Assembly (NCBI RefSeq): GCF_013450295.1
Contig: NZ_SKBR01000004.1
Span: 1-64,000, forward strand
Length of the DNA: 64,000 bases
DNA from: Streptomyces sp. AJS327
GTDB lineage: Bacteria; Actinomycetota; Actinomycetes; Streptomycetales; Streptomycetaceae
Direction of reading: 5' to 3'
Of this stretch, positions 50,449 to 58,381 are shown piece after piece. The notes under the pieces are model-generated. The model saw nothing but the letters and a program-made list of their open reading frames with translations, was not told where the DNA came from and made no database searches. Within the stretch, counting starts at the first letter, position 1. Every line of letters starts with the position of its first letter. Made by a program: the position numbers and the translations under genes.

Positions 50449-51854
50449 GACAGCTCCTCCTGCTTCGGCTCGCCGTCCTTGGCCGGGGCGGGCACGATCG
50501 CGGTGACCTCGCCCCAGCCCCGGCGGGGTTTCCACTTCCCGCTGCGCTCGTATCCGCGCTCGGCCAGCAGCTCGTCCACCTGCTTCATCAGATTCCGCGA
50601 CCAGGTCGCCCGGTGGTACTTCTCCCCCTCCGGGGCGGTGATCGTCTCCGGCTTGTGGTCGGGGTGCGGCTGGCTGTTGCCGTTCAGCCACGTCAGCGTG
50701 GCCTCACTGGCGCCCAATTCGCACTCGACCAGCACCCGCTTCGGGATCTTCGGGTCGCTGCGCTTCTTCGGCGCCTTCGGCCTGGCCTTCTTCGCCTCCG
50801 CCTGTTCCCGGCGGACGTCCTCGGCCGGGTACTGCGCCGACGCTTCGCCGACCGACCTGGCGCCGGGCACCTTGCCGTCGGCGAGGAACGCAGCCATCGC
50901 CTTCTCCGGGCAGCGGGCGCGCGCGTTCGTGTAGTCGACGGTGAACGTGCCGACCCGGCCGTCGTCGAACGTCGCGTCTTCCAGGGTCATCACCTGCTTC
51001 GGCGCGAGGCGCAGGTTCCACGCGATCGACAGCGTCTTGGGGTTGACCCGCGCGATCTGGTACCAGGTGCGGCGGCTGAGCACGAAGTCCCCGGGCGCGA
51101 AGTCCTCCGGCCGCCAGATCTTCACGCCGTCCGCTTCGGCCTTGGCGACGACCTCCTCCCAGTGGGCGATCTCCTCCCGCAGGTCGCGCATGATCCGACC
51201 GTCCCGGTCGGTGGGTGGGACGTCGTCGGCAACGGGACCGCCGTTGCGGCGCTCGATGACGCGCAGTTCGGCCCGCAGCTTCTCCAGCCTGCGCAGCGTC
51301 CGGTACGGGTCGTTGCGGTGCTGCTCGTAGGCGGCTGCGGCGCCCGCCCGGTGCTGGAAGTGACCGGCACGGTCCGCGTCCTCGAAGCTCTTGCGCATGT
51401 TGGTGTCGATGCGGGCGGCGTCGCGGCGTGCCTTCCCCTCGGAATGGTGCCCGACGAGGATCGGCTGCCCGAACTCGAACCGGCGGGAAATGTCGTCCGC
51501 TCTCGCGCGGCGCGCGTTCGAGGAGCGGGCCGCGTTGTCGGCGTAGCCCTCGAACCGCTCGACGCGCTCCTCGGCACGCTCGACCCGGTCGGCTTCGGCC
51601 TCGGCGAAGGTCCGCCGTGTCTCCTCGTCGATCTCGACGGTCACGGAGTGCCCGTCTGCCTCCAGGGCCAGCTTCGCCCTGTTGATCCGCCAGAGGTCGG
51701 CCTCCTTGTCGCGGGAGTGCGGTACGTACAGGCCGACGTTGCGGGAGGAGCGGAAGCCGTGGTGGCGGACGACATCCCAAACGCCGTCCCCCTTCACGGA
51801 GCCGTCGATGAGCGTTCCTTCCAGTCTGCTGTGCGTGATCGTGATGTCCGCCAT
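50445..51854 (-). CDS. DUF3560-like protein
   Basis: The 469-residue protein starts ADITITHSRLEGTLIDGSVK. It has a coiled-coil-like stretch (ETRRTFAEAEADRVERAEER) and the core FGQPILVGHHSEGKARRD, typical of DUF3560 proteins of plasmids and phages. A helical region (YEQHRNDPYRTLRRLEKLRA) and a positively charged C-terminus with WGEVTAIVPAP follow. ATG 51854 has GAAGGAG upstream. The domain is frequent on actinobacterial mobile elements, and its biochemical role is not known to me. Confidence 0.75.
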   Translation of the reverse strand: MADITITHSRLEGTLIDGSVKGDGVWDVVRHHGFRSSRNVGLYVPHSRDKEADLWRINRAKLALEADGHSVTVEIDEETRRTFAEAEADRVERAEERVERFEGYADNAARSSNARRARADDISRRFEFGQPILVGHHSEGKARRDAARIDTNMRKSFEDADRAGHFQHRAGAAAAYEQHRNDPYRTLRRLEKLRAELRVIERRNGGPVADDVPPTDRDGRIMRDLREEIAHWEEVVAKAEADGVKIWRPEDFAPGDFVLSRRTWYQIARVNPKTLSIAWNLRLAPKQVMTLEDATFDDGRVGTFTVDYTNARARCPEKAMAAFLADGKVPGARSVGEASAQYPAEDVRREQAEAKKARPKAPKKRSDPKIPKRVLVECELGASEATLTWLNGNSQPHPDHKPETITAPEGEKYHRATWSRNLMKQVDELLAERGYERSGKWKPRRGWGEVTAIVPAPAKDGEPKQEELS

Positions 51855-51916
51855 GGGGCGAACTCCTTCCGGTTGCTGGTCGAGGCAGAGCCGGTCGGCC
51901 CCGCCCAGACGGGTGG

Positions 51917-52366
51917 TCAGGTGTGGCGGCGCGGGACGACCGGCGGCCCCCACACCGCCGGGGACTTCTCGGAGTGCCAGGCGTCGGCGTGGCCGCGGCG
52001 GGCCTCGTCGTTGTCGGGGACCGAGGTCCCGCAGGCGCATACGACGACCGGCTCGGTGGCCGGGCCGTCCGTGCGCTGCGCGTCGAGCTGGGCGCGGGCC
52101 TCCAGCCGGGCGTCCGCCCAGACGCGGATCAGGACGGCGCCCGCCTCGCCGGCTGCCTCGCCCGGCGTACGGTCGTGCTCGATCCCCTCCGGGTAGGTGA
52201 GGGCGATCAGCTCCAGTGCGCTGTCCCGCGTGAACTGCTCGACCAGGTCCTTCAACCGCAGGTGCGGCCAGGTGTGGTGGAGGGCCTTCGCCGCCAGCGC
52301 CGCGATCTTGCCGGTGGCCTCTCCGAGCTGTTCGACCTGGTCGGGGGTGAGCTGCTGTGTGGGCAT
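51917..52366 (-). CDS. Hypothetical protein with C-terminal zinc-finger-like motif
   Basis: The 149-residue protein is helical at the start (LTPDQVEQLGEATGKIAALA, LRLKDLVEQFTRDSALELIA) and ends with CACGTSVPDNDEARRGHADA then WH. That is a CxC...HxxxxH arrangement that may bind zinc. ATG 52366 lies in the early operon between the genes at 52432 and 50445. The family is not recognised. Confidence 0.6.
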   Translation of the reverse strand: MPTQQLTPDQVEQLGEATGKIAALAAKALHHTWPHLRLKDLVEQFTRDSALELIALTYPEGIEHDRTPGEAAGEAGAVLIRVWADARLEARAQLDAQRTDGPATEPVVVCACGTSVPDNDEARRGHADAWHSEKSPAVWGPPVVPRRHT

Positions 52367-52396
52367 GGGTGCACCTCTCTCGAACGGTGGGGAGGG

Positions 52397-52416
52397 GCGG
52401 GGCCGGTCGGCCCCGC
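52397..52416. terminator. Compact GC hairpin downstream of the gene at 52432
   Basis: GCGGGGCCG and CGGCCCCGC form a perfect 9-bp stem with a 2-base loop, 15 bases beyond a minus-strand stop. Confidence 0.5.
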
Positions 52417-52431
52417 CGAGCGGGCGTCCGG

Positions 52432-53079
52432 TCAGCCCGCGATGATCGCCTCGCCGAGGCTGGTGAGCGTCACCGCCTGGCCCTCGCGCAGCTCGGCGGA
52501 GGTGTCCACCACGGCCCAGCCCTGCCTGACCGCCCAGTCGATGCGGTCGGGGGTCGGCGCGGTGGTGCCCTGGCGGTTCTCGGTGCGAACGCCGCCGTCG
52601 AGGACGTGCGCCTCCTTGAGTACGACGCCGGTCTCCTTGATGGCCCGCAGGACCGCGCGCTGACCCTCGGTCGTCTCCGGGACCTCGACCGGGGTGCCGG
52701 CCAGGTCGCTGTCCTCGTCGATCTCGATGGTGTCCACCACGTCGAGGAAGCGGCGCAGCCCGTCCTGCTCGGCCAGGCGCGCGCTGTTGGCGACCATGCT
52801 GGTGCTCATGCCCATCCCGTAGGAGAGAAGGACTTCCAGCACTTCGGCCTTCTGCTTGGCCAGGCCCTCGCGGACCCCGTGGCGCTCCACGCGCTTCATG
52901 AGCTGCCGCCAGGGCGTCGCGTTCGCGGATTCCCTGAACGTGCCGTCGATCTGCATGGTGAGGTCGGTGGCGGGCGCGTTCGCGAGCGCTTCGGCCAGCG
53001 CGGTGCGCGCCTTCTCGTCGGCCTCGATATGGACCTCGGCGCGGTCGGTGAGGCGCTTCAGAGCGGTCGCGGCGTCCAT
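52432..53079 (-). CDS. Hypothetical early protein under a type 1 operator
   Basis: The 215-residue protein is mainly helical: AATALKRLTDRAEVHIEADE, WRQLMKRVERHGVREGLAKQ, AEVLEVLLSYGMGMSTSMVA. The C-terminal part has GVVLKEAHVLDGG and VTLTSLGEAIIAG, the latter like a winged-helix end. ATG 53079 is preferred (GGACACGAG upstream) over 53091. It is the first gene after the type 1 operator and is divergent from the HTH gene at 53253. The family is unknown. Confidence 0.6.
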   Translation of the reverse strand: MDAATALKRLTDRAEVHIEADEKARTALAEALANAPATDLTMQIDGTFRESANATPWRQLMKRVERHGVREGLAKQKAEVLEVLLSYGMGMSTSMVANSARLAEQDGLRRFLDVVDTIEIDEDSDLAGTPVEVPETTEGQRAVLRAIKETGVVLKEAHVLDGGVRTENRQGTTAPTPDRIDWAVRQGWAVVDTSAELREGQAVTLTSLGEAIIAG

Positions 53080-53122
53080 CTCGTGTCCTTTCGGGGTGGT
53101 TTGTTGAACTACATACATCATT

Positions 53123-53154
53123 CCACAAATCGACTTGGGTAAATCCATTTGGGC
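53123..53154 (-). promoter_or_regulatory. Early promoter/operator type 1, copy 2 (degenerate)
   Basis: Half-sites TTGGGT and ATTTGGGC with a partial CACAAAT arm are arranged as at the other type 1 sites. On the minus strand the downstream string is GGAATGATGTATGTAG. It lies about 44 bases upstream of ATG 53079. Confidence 0.6.
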
Positions 53155-53225
53155 ACCTGGATCGCGACGGAATATCAGGCCCTTGGCCTGCGAAAACACG
53201 ACTAGCGGGACCTTGATCGTCAGAG

Positions 53226-53243
53226 CTATTGGGTACCCAATAG
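53226..53243. promoter_or_regulatory. Operator type 2, copy 3, at the HTH gene
   Basis: CTATTGGGTACCCAATAG ends 9 bases before ATG 53253 of the plus-strand HTH gene, the position of an autoregulatory operator. It lies in the intergenic space shared with type 1 copy 2. Confidence 0.8.
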
Positions 53244-53252
53244 CATGAGGCT

Positions 53253-53540
53253 ATGGATCACGATCAGCTCCCCGAGCCGTACGCCTACCTGGCCCGCCTC
53301 GCCGACGGCGAACCAACCCTCTCCCAGGCCGAGGCGCTGACCCGGGCGCTGGAGAACGTGCCCGCGCTCCAGCGCTGGCTAAAGACCGAGCGAGGCCGGG
53401 TCGTCACCGAACTCCGCCACACGCACAGCCGCGACGAGATCGCCCAGCGCATCAACTGCAAGCCCCAGCGGGTCAGCGACATCATCCAGGGCCACTCACG
53501 GCAGCCCGGCCCCCGCCGTACGGTCCAGCCCGACTCCTGA
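53253..53540 (+). CDS. Small HTH regulator candidate
   Basis: The 95-residue protein has a helical N-terminus (YAYLARLADGEPTLSQAEAL) and a helix-turn-helix in HSRDEIAQRINCKPQRVSDI then IQG, followed by a basic tail. It is one of few plus-strand genes in the phage and diverges from the early operon. Its start lies 9 bases after a perfect type 2 palindrome, so self-regulation is likely. It is a candidate immunity or early-switch repressor. No protease or ligand domain is present. Confidence 0.7.
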   Translation: MDHDQLPEPYAYLARLADGEPTLSQAEALTRALENVPALQRWLKTERGRVVTELRHTHSRDEIAQRINCKPQRVSDIIQGHSRQPGPRRTVQPDS

Positions 53541-53570
53541 CCCACCGCCCGGCGAGACCCCGATACGCGC

Positions 53571-53606
53571 GAAGGCGCCCCGCACTCTGTTGTGCGGGAC
53601 GCCTTC
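53571..53606. terminator. Bidirectional hairpin terminator
   Basis: GAAGGCGCCCCGCAC (53571-53585) pairs with 53592-53606 with one mismatch around a 6-base loop. It lies between the convergent HTH gene and the gene at 53625. Confidence 0.7.
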
Positions 53607-53624
53607 GTCGTCGTGCGCGCCGGG

Positions 53625-54020
53625 TCAGGCGCAGGGCTTGACCTGTTCCCGGAGGTCGCCGACATCCTCGTACCCGATCTCGGTGGAGACAGATGTGTCC
53701 GCGCGGTCCTCGTCATTCCACTCCTGGGCGTAGACCGGTTCGTCGACGCGGAGAAGGAGTTCGTCGCCGTCCCGGGTCACGGTGATCGCACCAGTGCGGC
53801 GCGTGCCGTTCCAGTCCTTCCACCCGTTGTGCGCGGTGACCTGGTCCAGGGCCGCCAGGATGAACGGAGCGTGCGCGGCCGGGACGCTCAGGGTCTGGCG
53901 GTCGACGCGCCGCGCGCCAGGCGTCGCCGTGGGGCCGCTGACCGTGAGGTAGAACGACTCGCTGCGGATCTCCGTCCGGTACGGCCCCATCGTGGTCGTG
54001 GGCTCCTGGATGGCTCCCAT
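53625..54020 (-). CDS. Hypothetical early protein
   Basis: The 131-residue protein starts MGAIQEPTTTMGPYRTEIRS at ATG 54020 (GGAG upstream). It is beta-rich: SFYLTVSGPTATPGARRVD, TGAITVTRDGDELLLRVDEP. The middle contains AHAPFILAALDQVTAHNGWK and the acidic end has DEDRADTSVSTEIGYEDVGD. The long frame upstream of this start is a shadow of neighbouring genes. No family is recognised. Confidence 0.6.
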   Translation of the reverse strand: MGAIQEPTTTMGPYRTEIRSESFYLTVSGPTATPGARRVDRQTLSVPAAHAPFILAALDQVTAHNGWKDWNGTRRTGAITVTRDGDELLLRVDEPVYAQEWNDEDRADTSVSTEIGYEDVGDLREQVKPCA

Positions 54021-54054
54021 GGTCGGCTCCTTGCTCCTGGTGAATGCGGTCAGG

Positions 54055-54804
54055 CTATCCGGCGGAGGCAGCCGTACGGCTGCATTCACCCACGCCCGCC
54101 GCGGAGGCGAAGAGGTCGAGCTGTTCGACCGCGTCGGGCGCGGCGGGCAGCGGCGGCAGCTCCGGGGTGCGCAGCGCTGGCGTGCGGGGGACCTCCGGCC
54201 GTTCCTGCGGTGACTCGGCGTCGGCGCGCAGCTCGTCGACCAGTTCCGGGTCGAGGTGGTGCCGCGCGATCTCCTCGGCGGTGGGCACCCAGCCGGGAGG
54301 GCGTCGCCGGCCGAGCCGGTGGGTGATGCCCTGGACCCGCGCCCACACCGCATACAGGCGCTCGTCCCGGGCCTCCCACGCGTGCAGCCGTTCCAGCGCC
54401 GCGTACAGGGCTTCCCGCTCTTCGGCCCGCCGCCGCTCGTCCTCGGCCGCGGCGGCGGCCCGGCGGGCGGCTTCCTCCCCGCCGAGCAGGGGCCGCAGCG
54501 ACGCCTGCCGCTCCTCGCTGCGGTCCCGCTCGACCGGGGCCGGACGTCACCGGCGCCACAGCCGCAGCGCTTCCCGGCCGTCGGCCGTGACCGCGACGCG
54601 CTGGCCGTCGCGGGTGAGAAACCCGGCGCGCAGCAGCGGTACGAGACGGCCGTCCGCGACGGTACGCCCGGCCTGCCCGGGGCGGGGGTGCTCGCGGAGC
54701 ACGCCGTCCGGGCCGTACCGGAGCTGCCCGGCGTCGGCCGCGGCGACCAGTTCCGCCTGGCGGGTCGACCACTGGAGGGCGCGCGCCCGCGCATTGCCGC
54801 CCAT
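54055..54804 (-). CDS. Early protein gene interrupted by an in-frame TGA
   Basis: From ATG 54804 the frame encodes 85 residues (ALQWSTRQAELVAAADAGQL; a winged-helix-like LREHPRPGQAGRTVADGRLV) and stops at TGA 54549-54547. The same frame continues open past the stop for about 163 codons (VERDRSEERQASLRPLLGGE; ALERLHAWEARDERLYAVWA; LGRRRPPGWVPTAEEIA; EQLDLFASA). I recall related Streptomyces proteins in which both parts form one chain. The gene may be nonsense-mutated, read through (context TGA-C), or split. No good start exists right after the TGA. Confidence 0.55.
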
Positions 54805-55802
54805 CACCGGCCGTCGTTCTCGGCCATCCGCACCACGAGCGGCCACGCTGCTGCCGCCGCCGCGTCACGGGCCTGGTTGTACTCGGCCTGCCGGTCGGGG
54901 AGCACGACGCCCTCGCGGGTCATGCCGTACGTCTTCGACTCGAACTCGGTGACGGTCTCGGCCGCCTGGTCGGCGAGGTCGTCGAGCGCTTCCTGGCGCG
55001 CGAACTCCCCGCGCAAGTCGGTCCAGAAGTAACCGCACCCGGGCTCGGGCGCGCCCTCGAAGGACAGCGCACCGACCACGTACGCGTCCGGGCTCTCCTG
55101 CTCGACCATGAACCACGCCAAGACCTTCGCCCAGGCCAGCGCGGTGCTGTACTCCTTCACCAGGTACCTGTACGGCGGCTTGCCCTCGTACCGCCCGGGA
55201 CCGGCCACGGCCACGGTGAAGTCCCGGGCCGTCTGCTTGTAGTCGTACGGCAGCTCGTACAGCGAGCCGCGCCCGGCGACCTCGTCGACCGGATGCCCGG
55301 CGAACTCCGGCGTCTCCCCGGCCGCCGGGGCGGGGCCGCCTTCATCCGGCCGCTCATCCAACTCGGCCTTGGTGCGCAGCTCGTTGAGGAGCTGGAGCTG
55401 CTTGCCGATGTTGAGCCCGGTCAACGGCGCCTTGGCGTGCGGCCACACCGTACGGACAGCACGCACGTAGGCGGAGCCGGCGAGGACGGTGACCTCGCGG
55501 GCGTGCTCGATACCCAACAACCTGGCCTGCGCGGCGAGGACCCGGTCCGACACGGCAGACCTGTTCCCGAACTGCGCGTCGTACGGCTCCAGCACCTTGT
55601 CGACCGGCGCGAGCCCGTGGCGGGCACTGAGGATGAGGACCAGGTCGTCGTCCCCGGCGAGCGCGGCGGCGGTCCGCCAGCAGGCGCGGAAGTACGAGCC
55701 GCGGTACAGCTCGCGGGCCGGTGCCGCGTGGTCGAGCTTCTTGCCGGAGCAGGGGATCACGTAGACGTGTCCCGTGCGGGCCTTGTGCGGAGCGGTGACC
55801 AT
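54804..55802 (-). CDS. DUF6884-like protein
   Basis: The 332-residue protein starts VTAPHKARTGHVYVIPCSGK then KLDHAAPARELYRGSYFR, followed by DLVLILSARHGLAPVDKVLE. This is the CSGKK/SARHG pattern of DUF6884-type proteins from phages and plasmids. The second half (LPYDYKQTARDFTVAVAGPG; YLVKEYSTALAWAKVLAWFM) appears to be a separate domain. ATG 55802 follows GGAGGA. The stop overlaps the start of the next gene (TGATG). The enzymatic role is unknown. Confidence 0.7.
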   Translation of the reverse strand: MVTAPHKARTGHVYVIPCSGKKLDHAAPARELYRGSYFRACWRTAAALAGDDDLVLILSARHGLAPVDKVLEPYDAQFGNRSAVSDRVLAAQARLLGIEHAREVTVLAGSAYVRAVRTVWPHAKAPLTGLNIGKQLQLLNELRTKAELDERPDEGGPAPAAGETPEFAGHPVDEVAGRGSLYELPYDYKQTARDFTVAVAGPGRYEGKPPYRYLVKEYSTALAWAKVLAWFMVEQESPDAYVVGALSFEGAPEPGCGYFWTDLRGEFARQEALDDLADQAAETVTEFESKTYGMTREGVVLPDRQAEYNQARDAAAAAAWPLVVRMAENDGR

Positions 55803-55830
55803 CGGGGGTCCTCCGTCGGTGAGTTGGGTG

Positions 55831-55927
55831 TGTCTGGACGCTGTCCGGGCAGGTGGCGCGGGTGTCCGGCCGACTGTCCGGGCAGCGCCCGGACACGTCC
55901 GTGGACATGTCCGGGGCGTGTCCGGGC
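55831..55927. repeat. Cluster of TGTCCGG repeats with two GGACAYGTCC palindromes
   Basis: At least six TGTCCGG-like units in either orientation fall within about 97 bases. These include GGACACGTCC at 55891-55900 and GGACATGTCC at 55903-55912, 12 bases apart. The stretch is intergenic, between two minus-strand genes. Iterated short sites like this can be protein-binding arrays or replication/partition sites; which applies is not known. Confidence 0.5.
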
Positions 55928-55930
55928 CGT

Positions 55931-56584
55931 TCAGGCGGTTGCCGGGGCCGGGGTCGTCAGGTCGCGCACGAACTCGGTGCAGACCTCGGTGCGGTGGCCG
56001 GTGATGTGCCGCCGGGCCTCGGTGCGGTCGCCGCAGTGGCGGGCGAAGCCGCACGAGCAGATCGCGACGCTGGCCGCCGAGTACCGCCTCGCTCCGCCGC
56101 CGGCCGGGTAGTACCAGCCGCCCGGGTCGGTGGTCCGGGTGCAGTGGTCGCGGGCGAACAGCCCTATCTGCGCGGTGAGGCTCGGCCGGACGCGGTTGCG
56201 GTCGTCGACGACGACCAGTCCGCGCGCACGCAGCCGGGCGGTCGCCCCCTGCGGGATGCGCCAGATCCCGCCGGTTATGACCCGGTTGACCGGGTCGTAC
56301 TCGGCGTCGCGCGACTGGACGAGCAGCAGGTCGTCGCACGTGGACTCGGTCAGGGCGCGGCCGACGGGCAGCTCGGGAGTGAAGACGATCGAGCGCGGGG
56401 CGGTGACGACGGTCTCGCCGGGGCCGAAGCTGCCCGCGGTCCATGAGATGGTCGCGCCGCCGTCGCGCGTGAGGTCGATCGCGTAGCCGCGCCGCAGGGC
56501 GCGGGCCAGCAGGGTCAGCGCGTGCTGCTCGCTGGCGGTGCCCTCGGTCGTGCCGCCGGAGTGCGTGATGCTTTCGCGGAACAT
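55931..56584 (-). CDS. Hypothetical early protein with zinc-finger-like C-terminus
   Basis: The 217-residue protein starts MFRESITHSGGTTEGTASEQ. It includes HALTLLARALRRGYAIDLTR and a beta-rich centre (ISWTAGSFGPGETVVTAPRS). Near the end, ICSCGFARHCGDRTEARRHI then TGH could bind zinc. The central part VNRVITGGIWRIPQGATARL looks winged-helix-like. ATG 56584 follows GGAGG. The family is not recognised. Confidence 0.6.
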   Translation of the reverse strand: MFRESITHSGGTTEGTASEQHALTLLARALRRGYAIDLTRDGGATISWTAGSFGPGETVVTAPRSIVFTPELPVGRALTESTCDDLLLVQSRDAEYDPVNRVITGGIWRIPQGATARLRARGLVVVDDRNRVRPSLTAQIGLFARDHCTRTTDPGGWYYPAGGGARRYSAASVAICSCGFARHCGDRTEARRHITGHRTEVCTEFVRDLTTPAPATA

Positions 56585-56598
56585 CGGTGTCCTCCCGG

Positions 56599-57249
56599 TC
56601 AGGCCGCGGCCTGGTTGATGAGCTGCCAGACGTCGCCGGGCGCGGTGTGCTCGGGCACGTCGAGCGAGGCGATGACGCGGGCGCCGTCGAACACAGTCAG
56701 GTGGCCGCGCAGGTGCTCGGCGGAGCGTCGGCCGTCGTGTGCGCGGTACACGACGGGGCGGGTGCGGTCGCGCCTCAGCTCGTCGCGGGCGTCCTCGGTG
56801 AGCTGGTCCCACTCGCGGTGCAGGTCGCACAGCGCCGAGAGCGCGGCCAGGACCACGTCCTCGTCGTGACTGTCGAGGTGGCCCATCTCGATCACGTACA
56901 GGTGGCGGGCGCGCAGCTCGCGCGCTCGGTACCGGAACGTCGGGTGGATCAGGTCCAGTTCGGGCAGCTCGGTCCGGAAGCCGGTGACCGGGTCGGTGAC
57001 GTAGTGCAGGAGCGCGAGGGGCACGCCGGTGCCAGCGGTCATCAGCGCTCGGTACGCCGCGCTGATCGAGGCGTCGGCGGCCTCGGGCATCTCCTCGGTG
57101 TCGGCGGCGTCGAGGAAGTTCGCGGCGGTGTCGTGCAGGTGGCGGGCGGCGGTGAGCAGCGCGCGGCGCCGGGGGTGGCCGTCGGCGCGGCCCCGGACCA
57201 GCTTGCCGAGGAGACGTGCGCGGGTGGCTGCCTTCGTGTGGCCGTTCAT
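56599..57249 (-). CDS. Hypothetical early protein
   Basis: The 216-residue protein begins with a basic helical stretch (NGHTKAATRARLLGKLVRGR; RALLTAARHLHDTAANFLDA). It continues with FRYRARELRARHLYVIEMGH and HREWDQLTEDARDELRRDRT, and ends with GDVWQLINQAAA. ATG 57249 has GGGAGG upstream. It is co-directional with its neighbours, with gaps under 30 bases. No family is recognised. Confidence 0.6.
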   Translation of the reverse strand: MNGHTKAATRARLLGKLVRGRADGHPRRRALLTAARHLHDTAANFLDAADTEEMPEAADASISAAYRALMTAGTGVPLALLHYVTDPVTGFRTELPELDLIHPTFRYRARELRARHLYVIEMGHLDSHDEDVVLAALSALCDLHREWDQLTEDARDELRRDRTRPVVYRAHDGRRSAEHLRGHLTVFDGARVIASLDVPEHTAPGDVWQLINQAAA

Positions 57250-57273
57250 GGTGCTGTCCTCCCTGGGGATCGG

Positions 57274-57624
57274 TCAGGCCGCGGCGGCTGCCGCCGCGCC
57301 GTGGTAGCAGCGGACGCCGCGCAGGCCGGCCGGGCAGTTGCACTGGCCGGAGGCGGCGGTCCGGTAGATCTCGCTGCCGTCGTCGCTGACGACGAGGAAC
57401 ACGCGGGTGAGGCTGGTCTTGCGGAGCGGCACGATCGCGCCCAGCTCCAGCAGTTCGGCCGCCTTGGCGACCTGCCAGCCCTGGTAGCGGGCAGCGTTCT
57501 CGCGGTTCGCGCGCCGTACGTTCCGGCGGCACTTCGGGCCGAGTCCGTCCGGGCTCGCGTTGCGCAGAGGCCGACGGCACTTCCGGCACCGGGCCGGTTC
57601 GGTGGTGGTGTCCGTGGCGCTCAT
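57274..57624 (-). CDS. Zinc-ribbon plus SWIM-like protein (DUF6011-like)
   Basis: The 116-residue protein has an N-terminal ribbon CRKCRRPLRNASPDGLGPKC then RR, of the DUF6011 type. The C-terminal GQCNCPAGLRGVRCYHGAAA fits the SWIM pattern CxC...CxH. The middle, AKAAELLELGAIVPLRKTSL, looks helical. Such proteins bind zinc and probably nucleic acid. ATG 57624 follows AAAGGGA. It is the first gene after the best-defined type 1 promoter/operator (copy 3). Confidence 0.7.
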   Translation of the reverse strand: MSATDTTTEPARCRKCRRPLRNASPDGLGPKCRRNVRRANRENAARYQGWQVAKAAELLELGAIVPLRKTSLTRVFLVVSDDGSEIYRTAASGQCNCPAGLRGVRCYHGAAAAAAA

Positions 57625-57670
57625 GGGCGGTCCCTTTCGCCTTGCTTTGTGGTGTGGTGTTACATTCACC

Positions 57671-57707
57671 ATTTTACCCAAATGAATTTGGGTAAATCCA
57701 TTTGGGT
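57671..57707 (-). promoter_or_regulatory. Early promoter/operator type 1, copy 3
   Basis: ACCCAAATGAATTTGGGT (57676-57693) has perfect arms. A third half-site, ATTTGGGT, lies at 57700-57707. On the minus strand the palindrome runs straight into TAAAAT (57671-57676), a good -10 box, and then GGTGAATGTAACACC. A bound repressor would block the promoter core. Confidence 0.8.
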
Positions 57708-57790
57708 ATCTGGGGGACCGCAAAGGGTAGGCAAAGAACGCGGCGTGCCGGACTGCTCCGGACATCGTCGGGACGGCCCGTGCGGACAGC

Positions 57791-57829
57791 AGGACGCCCT
57801 GCCCCCCACCAGGGAGGACAGGGCGTCCT
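57791..57829. terminator. Hairpin terminator downstream of the gene at 57845
   Basis: AGGACGCCCTG (57791-57801) and CAGGGCGTCCT (57819-57829) form a perfect 11-bp stem around a 17-base loop. It separates the gene at 57845 from the next promoter. Confidence 0.65.
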
Positions 57830-57844
57830 GGACTGTCCGGCGAC

Positions 57845-58348
57845 CTATCGCGCGGGCTCGGCCGCCGGCCGCTCACATCCGTCGTGCCGGTCGCAGTTGC
57901 ACCGCTCGCAGTCTGCGCACATCTGCCCGGCCTCCAGCCCGCACGCGCCGCAACCGCCCGAGGCGTCCAGCTCGGCGTCGTCGAGCGCCAGGGCCAGAGC
58001 GATCTGTGCCTCGCGGTCGAAGCGCGGGCGCACGACACACGACCCGTCGCACATCACGGACTCGCCCAGCCCGGCGTACAGGCTCTCGTGCCCCTCGCAC
58101 GCCCAGTCGCCGTACTCGGCGGGCTTGACCCGCACCTTCACCGCGCCGACGTCGAGCACGCCAACGCCCTCGATGTCCGCTCGGGAACGCAGCGCACTGA
58201 TGTCGGCGATGGCCTCGCTGTGATCGGCAACTTCCTGCCCCTGCGCCCGGTGAACTCCGTAGACCAGACTGCGCAGTTCGCCGCCGTCCTTGCAGGAGTA
58301 CAGCGGCTCCTCGTCGAAGCCAGGGTGCTCGATGGTGACTTCGTACAT
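57845..58348 (-). CDS. Hypothetical early protein with C-terminal cysteine cluster
   Basis: The 167-residue protein starts YEVTIEHPGFDEEPLYSCKD then GGELRSLVYGVHRAQG. It has AVKVRVKPAEYGDWACEGHE in the middle and ends with many cysteines and histidines (GGCGACGLEAGQMCADCERC then NCDRHDGCE), suggesting a binuclear zinc site. ATG 58348 has GAGGAAG upstream. It is followed by a terminator. No family is recognised. Confidence 0.65.
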   Translation of the reverse strand: MYEVTIEHPGFDEEPLYSCKDGGELRSLVYGVHRAQGQEVADHSEAIADISALRSRADIEGVGVLDVGAVKVRVKPAEYGDWACEGHESLYAGLGESVMCDGSCVVRPRFDREAQIALALALDDAELDASGGCGACGLEAGQMCADCERCNCDRHDGCERPAAEPAR

Positions 58349-58381
58349 GCTGCTTCCTCTTCTCCTGTCGGCTGGTGCAGG

